From: Sipunculus nudus
Taxonomy: Eukaryota; Annelida; Sipuncula; Golfingiida; Sipunculidae
Direction: 5' to 3'
Length of the DNA stretch: 64,000 nucleotides
Assembly: GCA_026874595.1 (NCBI GenBank)
Contig: CM049315.1
Span: forward strand, 7,124,664 to 7,188,663
Positions 1 to 12,289 of the stretch are shown here, piece by piece. Both the position numbers and the translations under genes were made by a program. Below the pieces are notes generated by a model, which worked only from the letters and a program-made list of their open reading frames with translations, had not been told where the DNA came from and searched no databases. How positions within the stretch are numbered: the stretch's first letter is position 1; the number at the start of each line of letters is the position of its first letter.

Positions 1-2495
1 CAAATGAATTTTCCAAATACCAAAGACTAAAGAAATTAGACTTGGAGAATAATTCAATTTCTGAAATAAATGGAGATGCTTTCAAGCATGTGTATCTGCA
101 GGAATTAAAATTAGATTACAATAAGTTGGATTTCATACCTACCCTAGCATTTGAGCATGCCAGCTCACTTCGGACACTGAGTCTTGCACACAATAAAATT
201 AGGAATATATCTCAAGATGCATTCAAGAATCTTCCGAATTTGGAAAAGCTCAATTTGGCTGGATGCTGGATATCCTTCGTCCATCCATTGGCATTTAAAA
301 ATCTTGCACACCTTAAGACACTCAGTCTTGTGGAAAACAGGTTAAATTCACTGGATCCTGAGATGGAAAAGAATCTCCCAGGGTCTCTGAGTACGTTCAG
401 AGTTGCAAGAAATCCATGGCATTGTAACTGTCATCTACGATGGTTACGTAAGTGGTTAAACAAATCCAAAATCAACTGGGATTTTGTTAACACCCCAGTG
501 TGTTCAGGACCAATAATTTTGAATGGTGTTGAATGGAAAAACCTGTCTCCAGAAAAGTTTGTCTGTGCAAGCCGTATCATATCAAACAGTAGCACAATAA
601 TTGAATTAGAAAACAGTCGTAATGTGACTTTGATCTGTAGGGTGTACGGGGATCCTGACCCCAGCATAACATGGCACAAGGGAACCAGTGTTTTAATGAA
701 ACACCCTGGTACTGGGAATAAATACAGCTTAGAACAAAGTGGTCGTACACATATCACAAGTATTCTTACGATTTGGGACCTCAAGAAAACTGATACTGGA
801 GATTACAAGTGTATTGCAAAGAACTCTGGTGGGAGTGCAGAAGTTACATATCGTGTCACAATTCAGCCATATGGTGAAGACCCGGATAAGGAATCCAAGA
901 AAGCATTAAAACTTAGTACAGAGCTTTTGATTGCAATTTGTGTTGCTGGTGGTGGATTTGTACTAATTTTGATTGTAATAATAGTATGTGTTATACGATA
1001 TAAGGATCAACGCAGACATGCATATAGAGTTAGAGACTATAAGAAAGATCCTAAAAAGAAAAAGAAGCAAGAATCATGTGCCAGCCAACCAGCTGAAGGT
1101 CTCTTAGATAAAAAAGAAGAAAAGAGAGAATTATTAGCAAATGATGCCAAGCCAAGTCGTAGAGAAAATCCACTACATGGGCCAGAGAAAGCAGAGAGTA
1201 CAAGCACAGATGAGTATCAGTTCAGAATGAAAATATTTATGAGTGGAGAGAAGGAACCCTCAAGTCAGATGGATTCTGACCGTGAAGAAAGTGGATATGA
1301 TAACCCAGAAGTAACAAAGACTGAAAGGCTAAAGCAAAATCATATAAACAGAGGTGCCACACCAGATCTAATTCGTAATGGCAGCCAAGAAAGTTCACTG
1401 GCTGAAACACAAAGTAGGGATAGTGAAAGTGATGTGAAAGTAGTTGTCCCACCTGCAACAAGTGAAAAACAAGATAGGTTGAGCAGTTCAGACCGTAGTA
1501 CCCCAGACAGAATAGCAGAGGGCATTGCAAAGAAATTAAGTGCAGGTAAGCCTGTACGATTTGTGATAGAATCTGAAGACTCAGGGAGTTCTGATAGTGA
1601 TAAACTTATAAAAGATAGGACTAAGAAACCATCACCTCACAAACAGAAGGCTCCAGTGTCCAAAGCCGGAACAAGTGGGTCAGGATCGGGGTCAGGTTCA
1701 CGGTCAGATATTTCAAGGTCAAGGTCAGACACTGAGTCACCATCAAGTGAACTGTCAGTTGACAGTGTGATCAGAGTTGACCAAAGTGGGAAACATACAG
1801 TAATTTCGAAACCTAAAGAACAAATAGGAAGGCGACTTCAAGGGCATCCAAATTCTTCTCTAAAACATGATTCATCTGACAGTCCACACCACTCAAACCC
1901 TACCTCTCCCATGCATAGTGACAGTTCTCAGGAAGGCAGAAAAGGCACACAGAAAACCCTGTCACCAAACAGTCCTAAGTCAGGGGCGACCAGCCCCTGC
2001 TTGCCAAGAGCCGTGAATGGAGGAAGTCCACACCTGTCCCAGCACCAAGCTGCAAAACATCGACCTGGTTCACAAACAGGTAATGCTACAAGTCCAAAAC
2101 ACATTCCCAACGCAAACACACTGCCTCGTAGCACAAGTCCACGGCCGCCTGGTGGGAAACCAAGTGTGCGATCACCTGTAAGTCCTGATCAGTTGCGAAA
2201 ACCTGGTGCTTGGGTGGGTTGCAGCCCGTCCACCCCCATGCAACCAGTACACCAGCCCCGCGGCGCCAATGTGCCCGCTGTTCACGTTGCTCAACCCGTC
2301 ATCAGCGGTGCTAGGCCTGATACTGTGGTCGTCCCTGCCAGCCCACGAAGGCAGGATAAGCACGCTGCACAACATCAACGTAAGAAAGCCCATGCCCAGA
2401 GTAGTGCCAAAGCCAACGGGGCATCAAGCCCAACCCACAAACCTGAGAAATACCCAGGCGTAGGAATAAAAGATGAGTTTGGTACTGCTGTATAG
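1..2495 (+). CDS. LRR-Ig single-pass membrane receptor, Kekkon-like (5' partial)
   Basis: The reading frame is already open at the window edge (first full codon at base 3) and reads into an LRR, so the 5' part lies outside. Residues are counted here from the codon at base 42, giving 817 in view. About five LRRs occupy residues 1-123, followed by an LRR C-terminal cap at 124-176 (NPWHCNC, cysteines 128, 130, 154, 175). One I-set Ig domain has Cys199, Trp211 and the DTGDYKC motif with Cys257. A transmembrane helix spans about 295-318, and a roughly 500-residue tail follows. The tail has a Lys-rich juxtamembrane patch, a GYDNPEV tyrosine motif, a Ser-Gly repeat, many Ser-Pro and PxxP motifs, and the C-terminus GTAV, a class I PDZ ligand. 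LRR plus one Ig plus a long PDZ-ended tail fits the Kekkon family, which acts at the cell surface in adhesion and signalling. LINGO has a short tail, LRIG has three Ig domains and SALM/LRFN adds an FNIII domain, so those fit less well. Orthology is inference. Confidence 0.9.
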   Translation, partial: NEFSKYQRLKKLDLENNSISEINGDAFKHVYLQELKLDYNKLDFIPTLAFEHASSLRTLSLAHNKIRNISQDAFKNLPNLEKLNLAGCWISFVHPLAFKNLAHLKTLSLVENRLNSLDPEMEKNLPGSLSTFRVARNPWHCNCHLRWLRKWLNKSKINWDFVNTPVCSGPIILNGVEWKNLSPEKFVCASRIISNSSTIIELENSRNVTLICRVYGDPDPSITWHKGTSVLMKHPGTGNKYSLEQSGRTHITSILTIWDLKKTDTGDYKCIAKNSGGSAEVTYRVTIQPYGEDPDKESKKALKLSTELLIAICVAGGGFVLILIVIIVCVIRYKDQRRHAYRVRDYKKDPKKKKKQESCASQPAEGLLDKKEEKRELLANDAKPSRRENPLHGPEKAESTSTDEYQFRMKIFMSGEKEPSSQMDSDREESGYDNPEVTKTERLKQNHINRGATPDLIRNGSQESSLAETQSRDSESDVKVVVPPATSEKQDRLSSSDRSTPDRIAEGIAKKLSAGKPVRFVIESEDSGSSDSDKLIKDRTKKPSPHKQKAPVSKAGTSGSGSGSGSRSDISRSRSDTESPSSELSVDSVIRVDQSGKHTVISKPKEQIGRRLQGHPNSSLKHDSSDSPHHSNPTSPMHSDSSQEGRKGTQKTLSPNSPKSGATSPCLPRAVNGGSPHLSQHQAAKHRPGSQTGNATSPKHIPNANTLPRSTSPRPPGGKPSVRSPVSPDQLRKPGAWVGCSPSTPMQPVHQPRGANVPAVHVAQPVISGARPDTVVVPASPRRQDKHAAQHQRKKAHAQSSAKANGASSPTHKPEKYPGVGIKDEFGTAV
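924..995 (+). other. Transmembrane segment of the LRR-Ig receptor
   Basis: An uninterrupted hydrophobic run of about 24 residues (LLIAICVAGG, then VLILIVIIVCVI) is followed at once by basic residues (RYKDQRRH) and then a Lys-rich stretch. This gives a type I orientation: LRR and Ig domains outside, Ser/Pro-rich tail in the cytoplasm. It is preceded by an acidic, glycine-poor stalk of about 20 residues after the Ig domain. Confidence 0.9.
2481..2492 (+). other. C-terminal class I PDZ-binding motif (GTAV)
   Basis: The last four codons before TAG encode Gly-Thr-Ala-Val. Thr at -2 and Val at 0 match the class I PDZ ligand rule. It sits behind the charged stretch KYPGVGIKDEF, more compact than the low-complexity tail before it. 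It suggests docking to a PDZ scaffold; the partner cannot be read from sequence. Confidence 0.7.
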
Positions 2496-2559
2496 CACAC
2501 AGAGTTCTCATGGCATTGAGCTGTTTTACAACTGTAGATTGAAAAGTGAAAGTTGAGTG

Positions 2560-2890
2560 GAATTAATCAACTATACAAGGTTAGTGAATGTTTCACTGAA
2601 TTCATTATAAATCAACATACAGGGGATACTGAATGCTGAGTGACATCAATCACAAGTCCCTTCTTAATGTAGGTGTGGTTGTTGTGTTGCACTATTACAA
2701 CAATCAATCAACAGTGGAAAATGGTGTGGTGATATAGTCAGCAATCCCTGACACATGGTTGGTGGTGAAAATTGCACTGAATTAGTCAACAATTAATGTA
2801 CAGTGGACCGTGAATGCTGCAGGCATTTAGTCAACAACACTGTAAAATTGATGGTGGATGTTGAGCTAAATTAGACAACAATCACTGTAC
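2560..2890 (+). repeat. Degenerate ~45-bp minisatellite in the proximal 3' UTR
   Basis: The motif TCAAC or a close variant recurs at 2567, 2612, 2708, 2738, 2786, 2831 and 2875, mostly at 44-48 bp spacing. It sits in a degenerate context resembling ATTAGTCAACAAT, followed by GTACAGTGG and TGAATGCTG-like words. Units differ a lot, so this is an old array or one kept as a pattern. Confidence 0.55.
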
Positions 2891-4428
2891 TATAAAAAGA
2901 CAATAGCAACAGAGCTCTTTGGTGCATTTGTCCTTGGCTATTCTGGCTTTTGTGCACAAGGTGCCTTTAGTTTCAGTGTTGTGGCCAATACAGTGTGCAA
3001 GTCAAAGTCAATCTGTGCTTAACTCCTACAGGTGTGTATATTGTTTAAAAGATAAAGACCGTTATGGATCTGGACCTAATGAATAACTTACAATTTGTAC
3101 ACACTGAAGCAATGAATGAAAGGTCGGTCAAAGCCGAGTGTGGAAACTATGCATACAAATTAAAATGGAATAAGGAAATAGCAGAATAATGAAACAAGAA
3201 GCAATTTTTATGTACTGTCCAAAAGTGACATTCATGAATTTCTGTAGAAATTTAGGAAGGTTTTTTAAAAGGTGGTATTACTGTATATGACTTTCTTAAG
3301 AAGAAAAAAACCTGATTTTCTTTGAACCCTTGACTGATCAGAATTGGCTCAATTTAATGGATTAATGTAATATGATATAACAGTTCATATTTTTGTGCAC
3401 TTATGAAGAAACTAATTAACAATATGAGTTGTGATTGCTGTGACAGCCTGTGAATACCTACTCAGGTCCAGTAGACAAACATGTTTACGTATGTAATTGT
3501 AGTAGGCAGAATGTATACAAAGTATGCTACATTCAGTGTTCTGTATAGACCTATTAGCCAGCAGTCTGACATGCTACTGTTTGCAGCTTTCAGTAGACTG
3601 TAGCCCATGCATTAAGACAGCACTGGATTTAATATCTGGGCTTAAAGCAGCATCAACTTGTTTACACATAGGTTTATTTTCACATAAAATGTTAAAAAAT
3701 AGAAATAACATTTGTGAAACAATGGTACTGTTGGTAATTTGTATTATTAACAATTGAAAATGGTATATTTGTATTGGAACATTAAAAATTATGTATCTTT
3801 TCAAATGTGTGTACTGTGAAATGTCCTTTGTGATAACAGTTATATAAGTCCATGGACTGTCAAACTTTGACAAACTTGAGAATACATGGGACATTTCAAA
3901 TAATTGTACAAACAAACATACCCACAAAAAAGGGATTTAGAGTTAATAGCATTTCAGAGATAAAATTAGTTATTGTGTGACATTTTTTATCAACCCTTAT
4001 GAAATGATTTGTAGTTTTGTTCTCATATTTATTTGATAGCAAAACTTTCTAGAAAAATAAGGTAATTTGTAAAACATAAGAAATAAATATAAAACCCATA
4101 ATAACTGGAATTTGTTGTTGAGATTCTCTGCAAGTTATTAATATATATATATAAATATTGAATTATGACCTTTGTTAAGATAACAACATGTTCACCAAAA
4201 TATACATTGCTTAAATGTATAAAGTCACTGAAATTTATTATATGGATTGTGAGTCCACTGACCTCCAATTGGACAAATGATTATCACAATTTGCTTAAAA
4301 GTCAAAGACAGAATCAGTTATAATTTTCAGCTAGATGTATAATCAAATGTCAGTTACATCTCCAAAGAAAAGAACATAATGCACATTTCATTTTTAACTG
4401 TATTATGTTCAAATGAATACATTGTTAC

Positions 4429-4434
4429 AATAAA
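4429..4434 (+). terminator. Candidate poly(A) signal (proximal)
   Basis: AATAAA followed within 10-20 bases by a G/T-rich stretch (GTGATGGTTGGGGG), a plausible downstream element. It would give a 3' UTR of about 1.9 kb. Confidence 0.35.
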
Positions 4435-7400
4435 GTGATGGTTGGGGGAGGATAGAGCACATCCAAGAGCAGCAGCAAGCTGAGAGCACTGAATAATTTA
4501 GCCGTGACTTTTCTGTATTCAGCACATGCTGCAGACCTAGTCCACACTCTGCCTGTCGCAGACTGCTGCCAGCATTCCAGACCTGCAGGAAACCAGCAGA
4601 ATTCACTTATAAATATAAGTCTGAGCAGAACAGAGAGGACTTTCCTGTTTAGAAGAAAAAATTTAGCAGATTAAGAGATTGTAGTGTTGGTTATAATGCA
4701 GTCATTTTATAGCATAAAATCACCACTTGTGTGAAATTAAAGAATTTACAATACTTATTTCATACTGTATCTATATCTATGAGAATATCCTAGTGAACAT
4801 TAAAATTAAAGCCATCAAAGTTCCTGGATAATATTGTATTATCCATTGCAAAACTGGACCAGAATCATATTATGTTGCTGACATGATAGGTTTATTTTGT
4901 TATACAAAGTATCCTCTGGATTTAGAGATTAGACCCTAATTAAAATTTCTTTTCCAAGGCATTTTGAATAGTGTTTTCTATCTTGTACAGAGAAATGTAA
5001 GATAATTATTTTACCAAAGATGTGGTAAATGATTTATTTTCCACAGGATTTGGTAATATATGTGAGATCTAAGAACATTTAAAACAAATCATGTACCTGC
5101 TGCTATTTTATATTCATTTAATAATTATCCCTCAGCTAATTACTGACCATATACCAGTTACACAAGCCCTAAAACAAACCTGAGTGATAGAAAAGAAGCT
5201 TTTATGTCAGCTGGTTTCCATGACAATAAAAACAAGCAAAAAAGTTATGAAAATGTTTAAATTTTGGAAAAATATTCTTAATGAAAATTCAAGTTTTTTT
5301 TAAAGAATCAGTTCATCTAAGTGCTCTTGGCATGAGACTGAACTCCAACAGTGCCCACCAAATGTTTGGGGATTATTTTTTTTTACAGAGACTATATCAA
5401 ATAAATTACCTCACAGGCAACTAATTCAATACTTTGAAAAGTTTCATTATGCCTAGGAAAGAAATTTAGAGAGTTAAATTCAATATTGCAGATTTAATCT
5501 ATTTTCCATGAAGCGAACAAACCCAAGGACATGCTTAAAATGCATCAAGGATCACAGAGCTGGGACACTGGACCCCAGCTGTATGCAGGATGAAATTCAG
5601 AACCGTCACTTGGGAAACAAAAGTCCAAAGTGTCATAATGTTTACATTTAAAAATTTAAGGATTTAATATTTCATTCTATATCAGCAGTGTTCATATGTT
5701 TATTTAACATTAGGAACCATCAGAAAAACAAAAATCATTTATACAAAACAACAAAGATAGCCCTTGCTGTGACAGGATATAACTCCATGATTTATAAACT
5801 TTCAATCTGCAAACTTGTAATAAGAACTTCCCCAGTAACTCATGCAAAATGAGTTATAGGAGTCAATTATATGAGTCTAATCATACAGGATATATACAAT
5901 AAAATTACTCAAGCCTGCAAGAAATGATCTGGTACCCTTCTATTTATAACAAAAAATGAGATTTCATCATGGTGACACAAAGTAATAATAATAAAGTCCA
6001 TTTATTGCAGGACAGTTAATCTCAAAGATTAGTCTCAAACAATGGCCTCAGTTAAATTTTGCTATACATCAATAACATATGATAGGTAATATCGAAACAC
6101 TTAATTTAAAAATTCTCATGAATGTTTATTGGTGGAATGAATGCATGGGTTTCACTTGTTCACTTACATGTTTTTTTTTATATTTTAACAGAAATTCCAT
6201 TTATTGTATGACAGTTAATCCAAATACACATATGCTCAGTTGAACAGTATTTTTTATAGGACAATATCTAACTGGTTTTCTATATTCTTTGCCATTTATC
6301 ATTAACCTTGTTTTTTATTTATTGAGGGAGGACCTAGATTACGTCTCTTTCAAGATCTTGACTGTTTTATTGGTCAGGTGACACAGTCTCATACAAAGCT
6401 TATTGTTTCTTTTATAAACAGTAAGATTTTGTATAATATTTCATATCATATCTGACCTTAGGAAACATATTCTGCTTGTACAGTATGTAATGGGGTAAGA
6501 CACAGATGATTTACTTTTCACTAGATATATGTGTGATATATATATAAATAAAAAAATATATAGGAAGAACACCAGATATTTTAGTACTGATGTGTATAGT
6601 AATGCAGTCTTGATTGAAACAGGGATCATTTTAACCCTGTGTATGTACTGCAAAAATCATGACTGCATGCACACCCTGCATATATATATATATATAATTG
6701 TTAGTATGCACAAATGTAGATGAAAATGTGTCTGCTTATGCTGCCTTTGATAGACTATACAGGCTTGAGGAGGATTGTATAGGTCAAGGTCATCTGTATC
6801 TGATAAACCAAATCAGAATCACTCTTTCTAATAATAAATGCAAATGAGAATTGAATCTAGGATCTTTCAGTGATTCCAAGACCATACATGTAATCTTTTA
6901 TACCAGTAGAGAAAAATATATTGTGTCATATACATTTTTATGAACCCTTGAACATAAGGAAAACGACATGTAATTTTTTTTAGCAGACACATTATAAGTT
7001 ATTTTCTTAACTTTGAGGACAAATTTAAAAACTGTATTGAAGGTACTCTACATAAATAAAAACATATCCTCCTCAACTGGAGGTTAAATGCAAAATTTGT
7101 CATTGTACTCTTTGAATAGAACATGTGGTAAAAGTGGTATTTGCTTATGTATTCTTGGAGTGACACATGTGAGTCATGCAAAAGTTCTTTTGATATACCA
7201 GAGGTAACCAGTCAATTAGTAATGCCAATGTACGGGGTATGCAATTACACAAGCAGATGTATAATAAAACAATTACAAAGTTTGGTATGTGGATGTTTTC
7301 TTGAAGTTTAATTAACTTTTGAAGAAAAAATATGTTTTTTTTCAATAAAACATGATGTAATATTAAAAATCATACCAATGTGTTCTGGAAGTATATAATA

Positions 7401-7649
7401 TGTCCTCCTTAAGCCTGGATTGTACTTGCAAGAAGCAAACATTGCTGACAGTGAGGTCCCTGTATATGAGTGGTAATGTTAGATGGAGACGATGTATAAT
7501 GCCTCTCTGTAGACACATACACCAGACCTGTACTCCAGCATCATGTAATATTGTTGCTAATACCAAGCTGCACACAACTGTTGTGTAATGGATGTATGTA
7601 AGTATGAATCATTATAAAAGTGCATATGTTTTGCTTATTGTTTTATATA

Positions 7650-7655
7650 AATAAA
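7650..7655 (+). terminator. Candidate poly(A) signal (distal)
   Basis: AATAAA with a strong T/GT-rich downstream stretch (GGACTTTGTTGTTATTTTTG). By context this is the best-looking signal in the first 8 kb, and would give a 5.2-kb 3' UTR. Which site is used cannot be decided from sequence alone. Confidence 0.4.
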
Positions 7656-7675
7656 AAGTATGATTTTATTTTGGA

Positions 7676-9780
7676 CTTTGTTGTTATTTTTGTTCAACAG
7701 TTATTGTTTATTTTTTATCTAATGTTTCAGCCCCACTGACAATAAAGAAAGTTTCTGCATTATCACATTAAAAATATAACAAATTTGAATTCATCAATGC
7801 CATGTAATATTACCATTCATAAAATAAATTTAAAGAAAGACAACTTCCACTGAAGTGATACATTTATTCTACCAGGACATAAATCTAAATGAAAGGCAGT
7901 ATAAGCTTAAGATTTCATTATCAAAGTGACGGTGCATGGCATGTTTGGTTTACACATTCAAATATACAGACTGCTATCAAATTACTATAAAATACAAGAT
8001 GACCAGAAAATCAAGTTCACAAACAGACGACCACCTGGTGGTGAAATTGAGCATTATCAGATCAGGGCATCAGCAATAATCTGGGTAAGAAAAAGCGTTC
8101 CTTGATCAACTTATCAGAAATATTTTCCATAAAGCATAAATTACTAGAAAGAACTTGACACTAGGTAAAACGATTTTGGTTTCCCTATAATTCCCACAGT
8201 AAATGAAAAGAAACAGAAGATGAGAAGCTCAGGCAAAAAAAAATCCAGACCAAGCATGAGAGAGCTTAAAATGCAGCAAACTTGAAACAACAGGAAGGTA
8301 AAATAAATGTCCCTTCAATATTTCTTACTGTTGATTACACTAGTCTTCGTCTGAAAACCATTCAAGCGATGTAATAAAATCAGTACTGTGGCCTATTGGG
8401 AAATTACCATAAGCTTGTCCGAAGAAAATACATGGCTGAGTGATATAGGATATGTCTGTCAAAGAACACCAAGAAGAAACAAGGTTCAGCTCCTATTTCA
8501 GTATTGAGCTATTTGGTGATTTGTGGCATTACCTAGAGGTAATTGTGGGTCAAGGTTAAGGTCAAGGGCAAAGGTCAAGGACAGAACAAAGTGTACATAT
8601 GTTTAAGCCTGGGTTTAAACTAAGCTGACAGCAAGCCATCAAACTGACACAGAAATTAAATAATTTTTATTAATTTTAAATGCAATTCCAATAAATTACT
8701 ATCTGGAGTGCTTATACAGTAATTGTGCTTTGGTCTTTCAACTGTCAGCAGATTACCATGGTTCAATCTATTATCGTGTGGCTTTGAAAACTTTGACACT
8801 TCACCATTGCATCAACTTACCCTTAAAGCCACATGCAATCACACCTTTTTTACAGTGGCTATAATAATTGTGATACATTTTGTAAAAATGCTGCACAAAG
8901 CTGCAAAAATTAGACTGCATGATATACTATTATACAAGAAAAATGAAGGGTATCTTTTTTCTCCAATGAATTTGAAACTTTTTAACTGATTTAAATATCT
9001 GAGCACATGATATTAATACCTTGTCTCAGGATTCCCCTGGAAAAGGACATAATGCCATATATAATGGCTACATGAGTAAAAATAATACCAGTATGCTTAA
9101 GTTATGGCATAGAGTACATAATAAATGCTTCAGCTTCATGTTAATTAAGGTATTACCCTGGCAAAAAACCCTCTATCTAAAAATCAATCCAAAAATTGTT
9201 TAAATTTACATTAGACCCTTTTAAGTATAAATTATTTTCAACCTGGTACAGTGACCATTCTGATGGTTATACATGTTTGAAATATTCATTCATTTTCACA
9301 TGATTTAAAAATTTTTTGTTTAAATTAAAAAGGCACACCATTTTAAGCACTCGGTAGCAGAAAGGACATGTTAGTAAACTAATTTAACTACTTGAAAATA
9401 TCTAAAAAAATTTCTACTGTGTGTCTTTCTGGTTGAAAAATGAAAATTAAAATCTTTTACTGAATCAAAATTAAAATTTCAGTATTAGGGCAGACAGAAT
9501 CTATATTCAAAATTGATTTTAGATATGGGGGTCATGCCAGGGATGATACCTACACTTAATTCTAGGTAAATTGCAACAAAATGACACATAATAATTGAAC
9601 ATCCATGGTGGTAAAAGTCATGTGAGTTTTGTAAATGACAAAGGTAAACATAAAGGGAACATACAAAGAAGCACTTCAACAAAATTTGGCACTTAAACAG
9701 TAGTCAACAACATGGTCAATGTTATACTGTGCTAGGTTTAAAAATCCTGCCAGCAATAAGAATCTAGCAGTGAAACTTCA
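7676..9780. other. No gene seen; unique-looking AT-rich DNA
   Basis: No domain-bearing frame, RNA gene or element termini recognised. A short patch near 8535-8585 repeats the word GGTCAAGG, the same word that marks repeat cores elsewhere in the window, so it may be a decayed repeat fragment. Confidence 0.5.
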
Positions 9781-9834
9781 GAGATTCAGATCCTAGCTGC
9801 AATTTCACCACCATTTTAAAGGACACTCTGGGTA

Positions 9835-9900
9835 CAGCTCAAACCTGGCACCTTCAGTAGGAATGTCTATCACCTGAACCGCTAGGTTACATTCTACCGG
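9835..9900 (-). repeat. tRNA-derived SINE-like head
   Basis: On the minus strand TAACCTAGCGG (9879-9889) is one base from the pol III A-box consensus, and GGTTTGAGCTG at about 9835-9845 resembles a B box. They are about 34 bases apart, a normal tRNA-SINE spacing. The body would extend towards lower coordinates. No poly(A) tail or target duplication was identified, so this is a probable, not a proven, SINE. Confidence 0.4.
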
Positions 9901-12269
9901 CTCGGGCATCTATCTTTATCGCTGCCTCTCTCCCAAGATTTTCTGGTACTCGGGTCATATGAGATGTTGGGCCATCTAGAATGCATACTCCATCCCGTTG
10001 TCTAGGTCTCAGACAAGCAATTTGCTGGGACCCATGAGAATCATGGAGCTCATCTTCCAGAGAATGATTCAATACAAATCAAATATATATGACTATGGGG
10101 CTCCCTCTTTCCGTGTCCTCTAGTGCAATGTGTATTTGTGTAGCTTGGTTACGTATGGTTAGTACCTCCTGTACCCGAAGATATAATGTTATATATGTGT
10201 ACAGGGCCTGAAATTGGCAAAATTTTTGACAGGAGAGGGGGTCTGGCATGGCAGAAAATTTAGAAGACCCCAATGAATTTTATTGGACTTCACTTTATTT
10301 TTGAATAGAAATCCCTTTTTCACCATGTCCAAGAAAAGGAATTATCTCAGGATTTGTACACATTTTACTCTCTGTAATGTCTACATCCATTTACTCGCGG
10401 CTAATAATATGCCTGTGTGATTCCCACGATCTGGATCATACCATGTAAAAATAACTAGAGGACCTGGTATTTGTGACACAAAAACAACTTTGTCTCCCCT
10501 TACCATGGGCCTCACTTTCCCAAATTTATGGGGGAAAATGGACCCCTTCACGAGTTTGGTGTGAACTTAAATCCTGGATTTCAAAGTGATTTCCAGGTGA
10601 AGGTCACCAGTTTTCAAGCTCCTCAAGAAACTTGATTTAAACAATTAGTGTTTCAAATTTGAGGAAAAAATATGTGATACTTCAGAGTTACAGGGCTCAT
10701 AAAAAAACTTCTATTTCACCAAATTTGACCTAGATGATAAAGGTCTAGGTCACAAAATATTTATCCTGTCCGAGATATTGGTAAAGATAATTCCCAAGAT
10801 GTTCAAATGTTATAGTGTTAAAAAAGTAATATCTATCCTGACTAATTGACCTTGAAGATCCAGGTCAAGGTCACCTATTTCAAGCTCCATCAAGATCTTG
10901 ATTTAAACAATTAGTATTTCAAATTTGAGGAAAAAATATGCAATACATAAAAAAATATGGGGTTCATCAAAAAATTATATTTTGGCCTATTTGCTATTTG
11001 ACCTTGATGATGGATGTCAAGGTCACTGGTTTTCAAACTCCTCTGAGTTTTTGGTAGTGACATCTCACAATCAAATTTCATGAAAATGTATTGTGTGGTT
11101 CAAAAGTTATAATTTTCACAAATACTTTCAATTCTGGCCAATTTGACCTTGAAGATCAAGGTCAAGGTCACCAGTTTTGGAGCTCTTTATAGAATTTGAT
11201 TTAAACTATTAGTGTTTCAAATTTGAGGAAAAAAACTGTGATACTTCAAAAGTTATGGGGACCACCAAAACAAGGGACCTATGGGTCACTGTGCTCAGCT
11301 GACGTTAACCTTGAAGGTAAAAATCTAAAATAATATCAAATGGAGATAAAGTGTAAGAGGAAGAGGTAATAAAGGCCATGGTTGGTTTATATGATTGGTT
11401 TGTATTGATGAGCAAGAAATTGTTGCAAATAATATTTTGTGACCTGACCATGTGTTTCCTAATGTTGAAACTGAAGCATGTGAGCAGTTTGTGAACAAAT
11501 GATCTGTACAATTACCATGATCATTAGTTGGCTTTTTGATTAACTGTTGACATTTCAGTAGTTTACACATTTGTTCAATCGAATCTTTTTTTTTTTGTAT
11601 AATATATATTATTAAATATATGTTTTTTTTTATGAAATGTATACAGTTGAAATATAACTAATTAACAACATAAAACATGGCAAACAAAGCCTGATCTCAA
11701 ATTCTGCTGATGCCGGAAAATAATGAACAAATGTTTGTAATAAATCCTCATTTTTTTATCACATCAATTTTTTTTTTAATTTAAGTTTATATTTCTATAC
11801 ATTTTCAATATAACATATATATCTGAATATAAAAGTTGATTCATAATTCTCAATTGCATCATCATAAATCTCAATCTTGTCAGATAACACCACATCATGC
11901 ATACAAATGTTTATTTATTTTTTACCACAAAAATATATCTTTAAAATATGCAAAACAATAAATATCTAAAAAAAATACTTGATTTAGATTTCACAATTTT
12001 TTATTGTGTCTTTATTTATCCATAATGTGCTTCATATTTTATCATAATTTAAGCATACTGATGGGTTCCATTATGAATGGTAAAATCATTTAAAAGAAAA
12101 ATGATTTCTTTAAAAATGCTACATTACACAACATTGCATCTTCTGGATTACACCTTGTATTACTTTTTCAAGGAAAGGTTTTGCATATCAGAGTGGAAAC
12201 AGCATTACAATTAAGGAGATACAGTGAAACAATAACAATACTGCATAACACTTGGTGGGTTGGGTTTGC

Positions 12270-12289
12270 AGGGGGGGGGGGGGGGGGGT
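12270..12289 (+). repeat. Poly-G tract in family 2 copy A
   Basis: An almost pure G run inside the conserved middle of the element (after GGTTGGGTTTGCAG). The copy near 48-51 kb has a similar run at about 50848-50861, so the tract is a family feature. It could form a quadruplex, and its length in an assembly is unreliable. Confidence 0.7.

Larger units (their letters stand above)
2496..7675 (+). other. Probable 3' UTR and downstream flank of the LRR-Ig gene
   Basis: AT-rich DNA without credible coding potential. It begins with a degenerate ~45-bp repeat and contains several AATAAA signals. Where the transcript ends is unknown: the UTR could be about 1.9 kb (signal at 4429) or about 5.2 kb (signal at 7650). 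Short (TA)n runs near 4141, 6538 and 6680 are the only other simple repeats I see. Confidence 0.5.

Noticed and set aside
1-41. Translation start near base 42
   Set aside because: The codon there is TTG, the frame is open upstream to the window edge, and the upstream residues continue the LRR (LKKLDLENN), so the true start lies outside.
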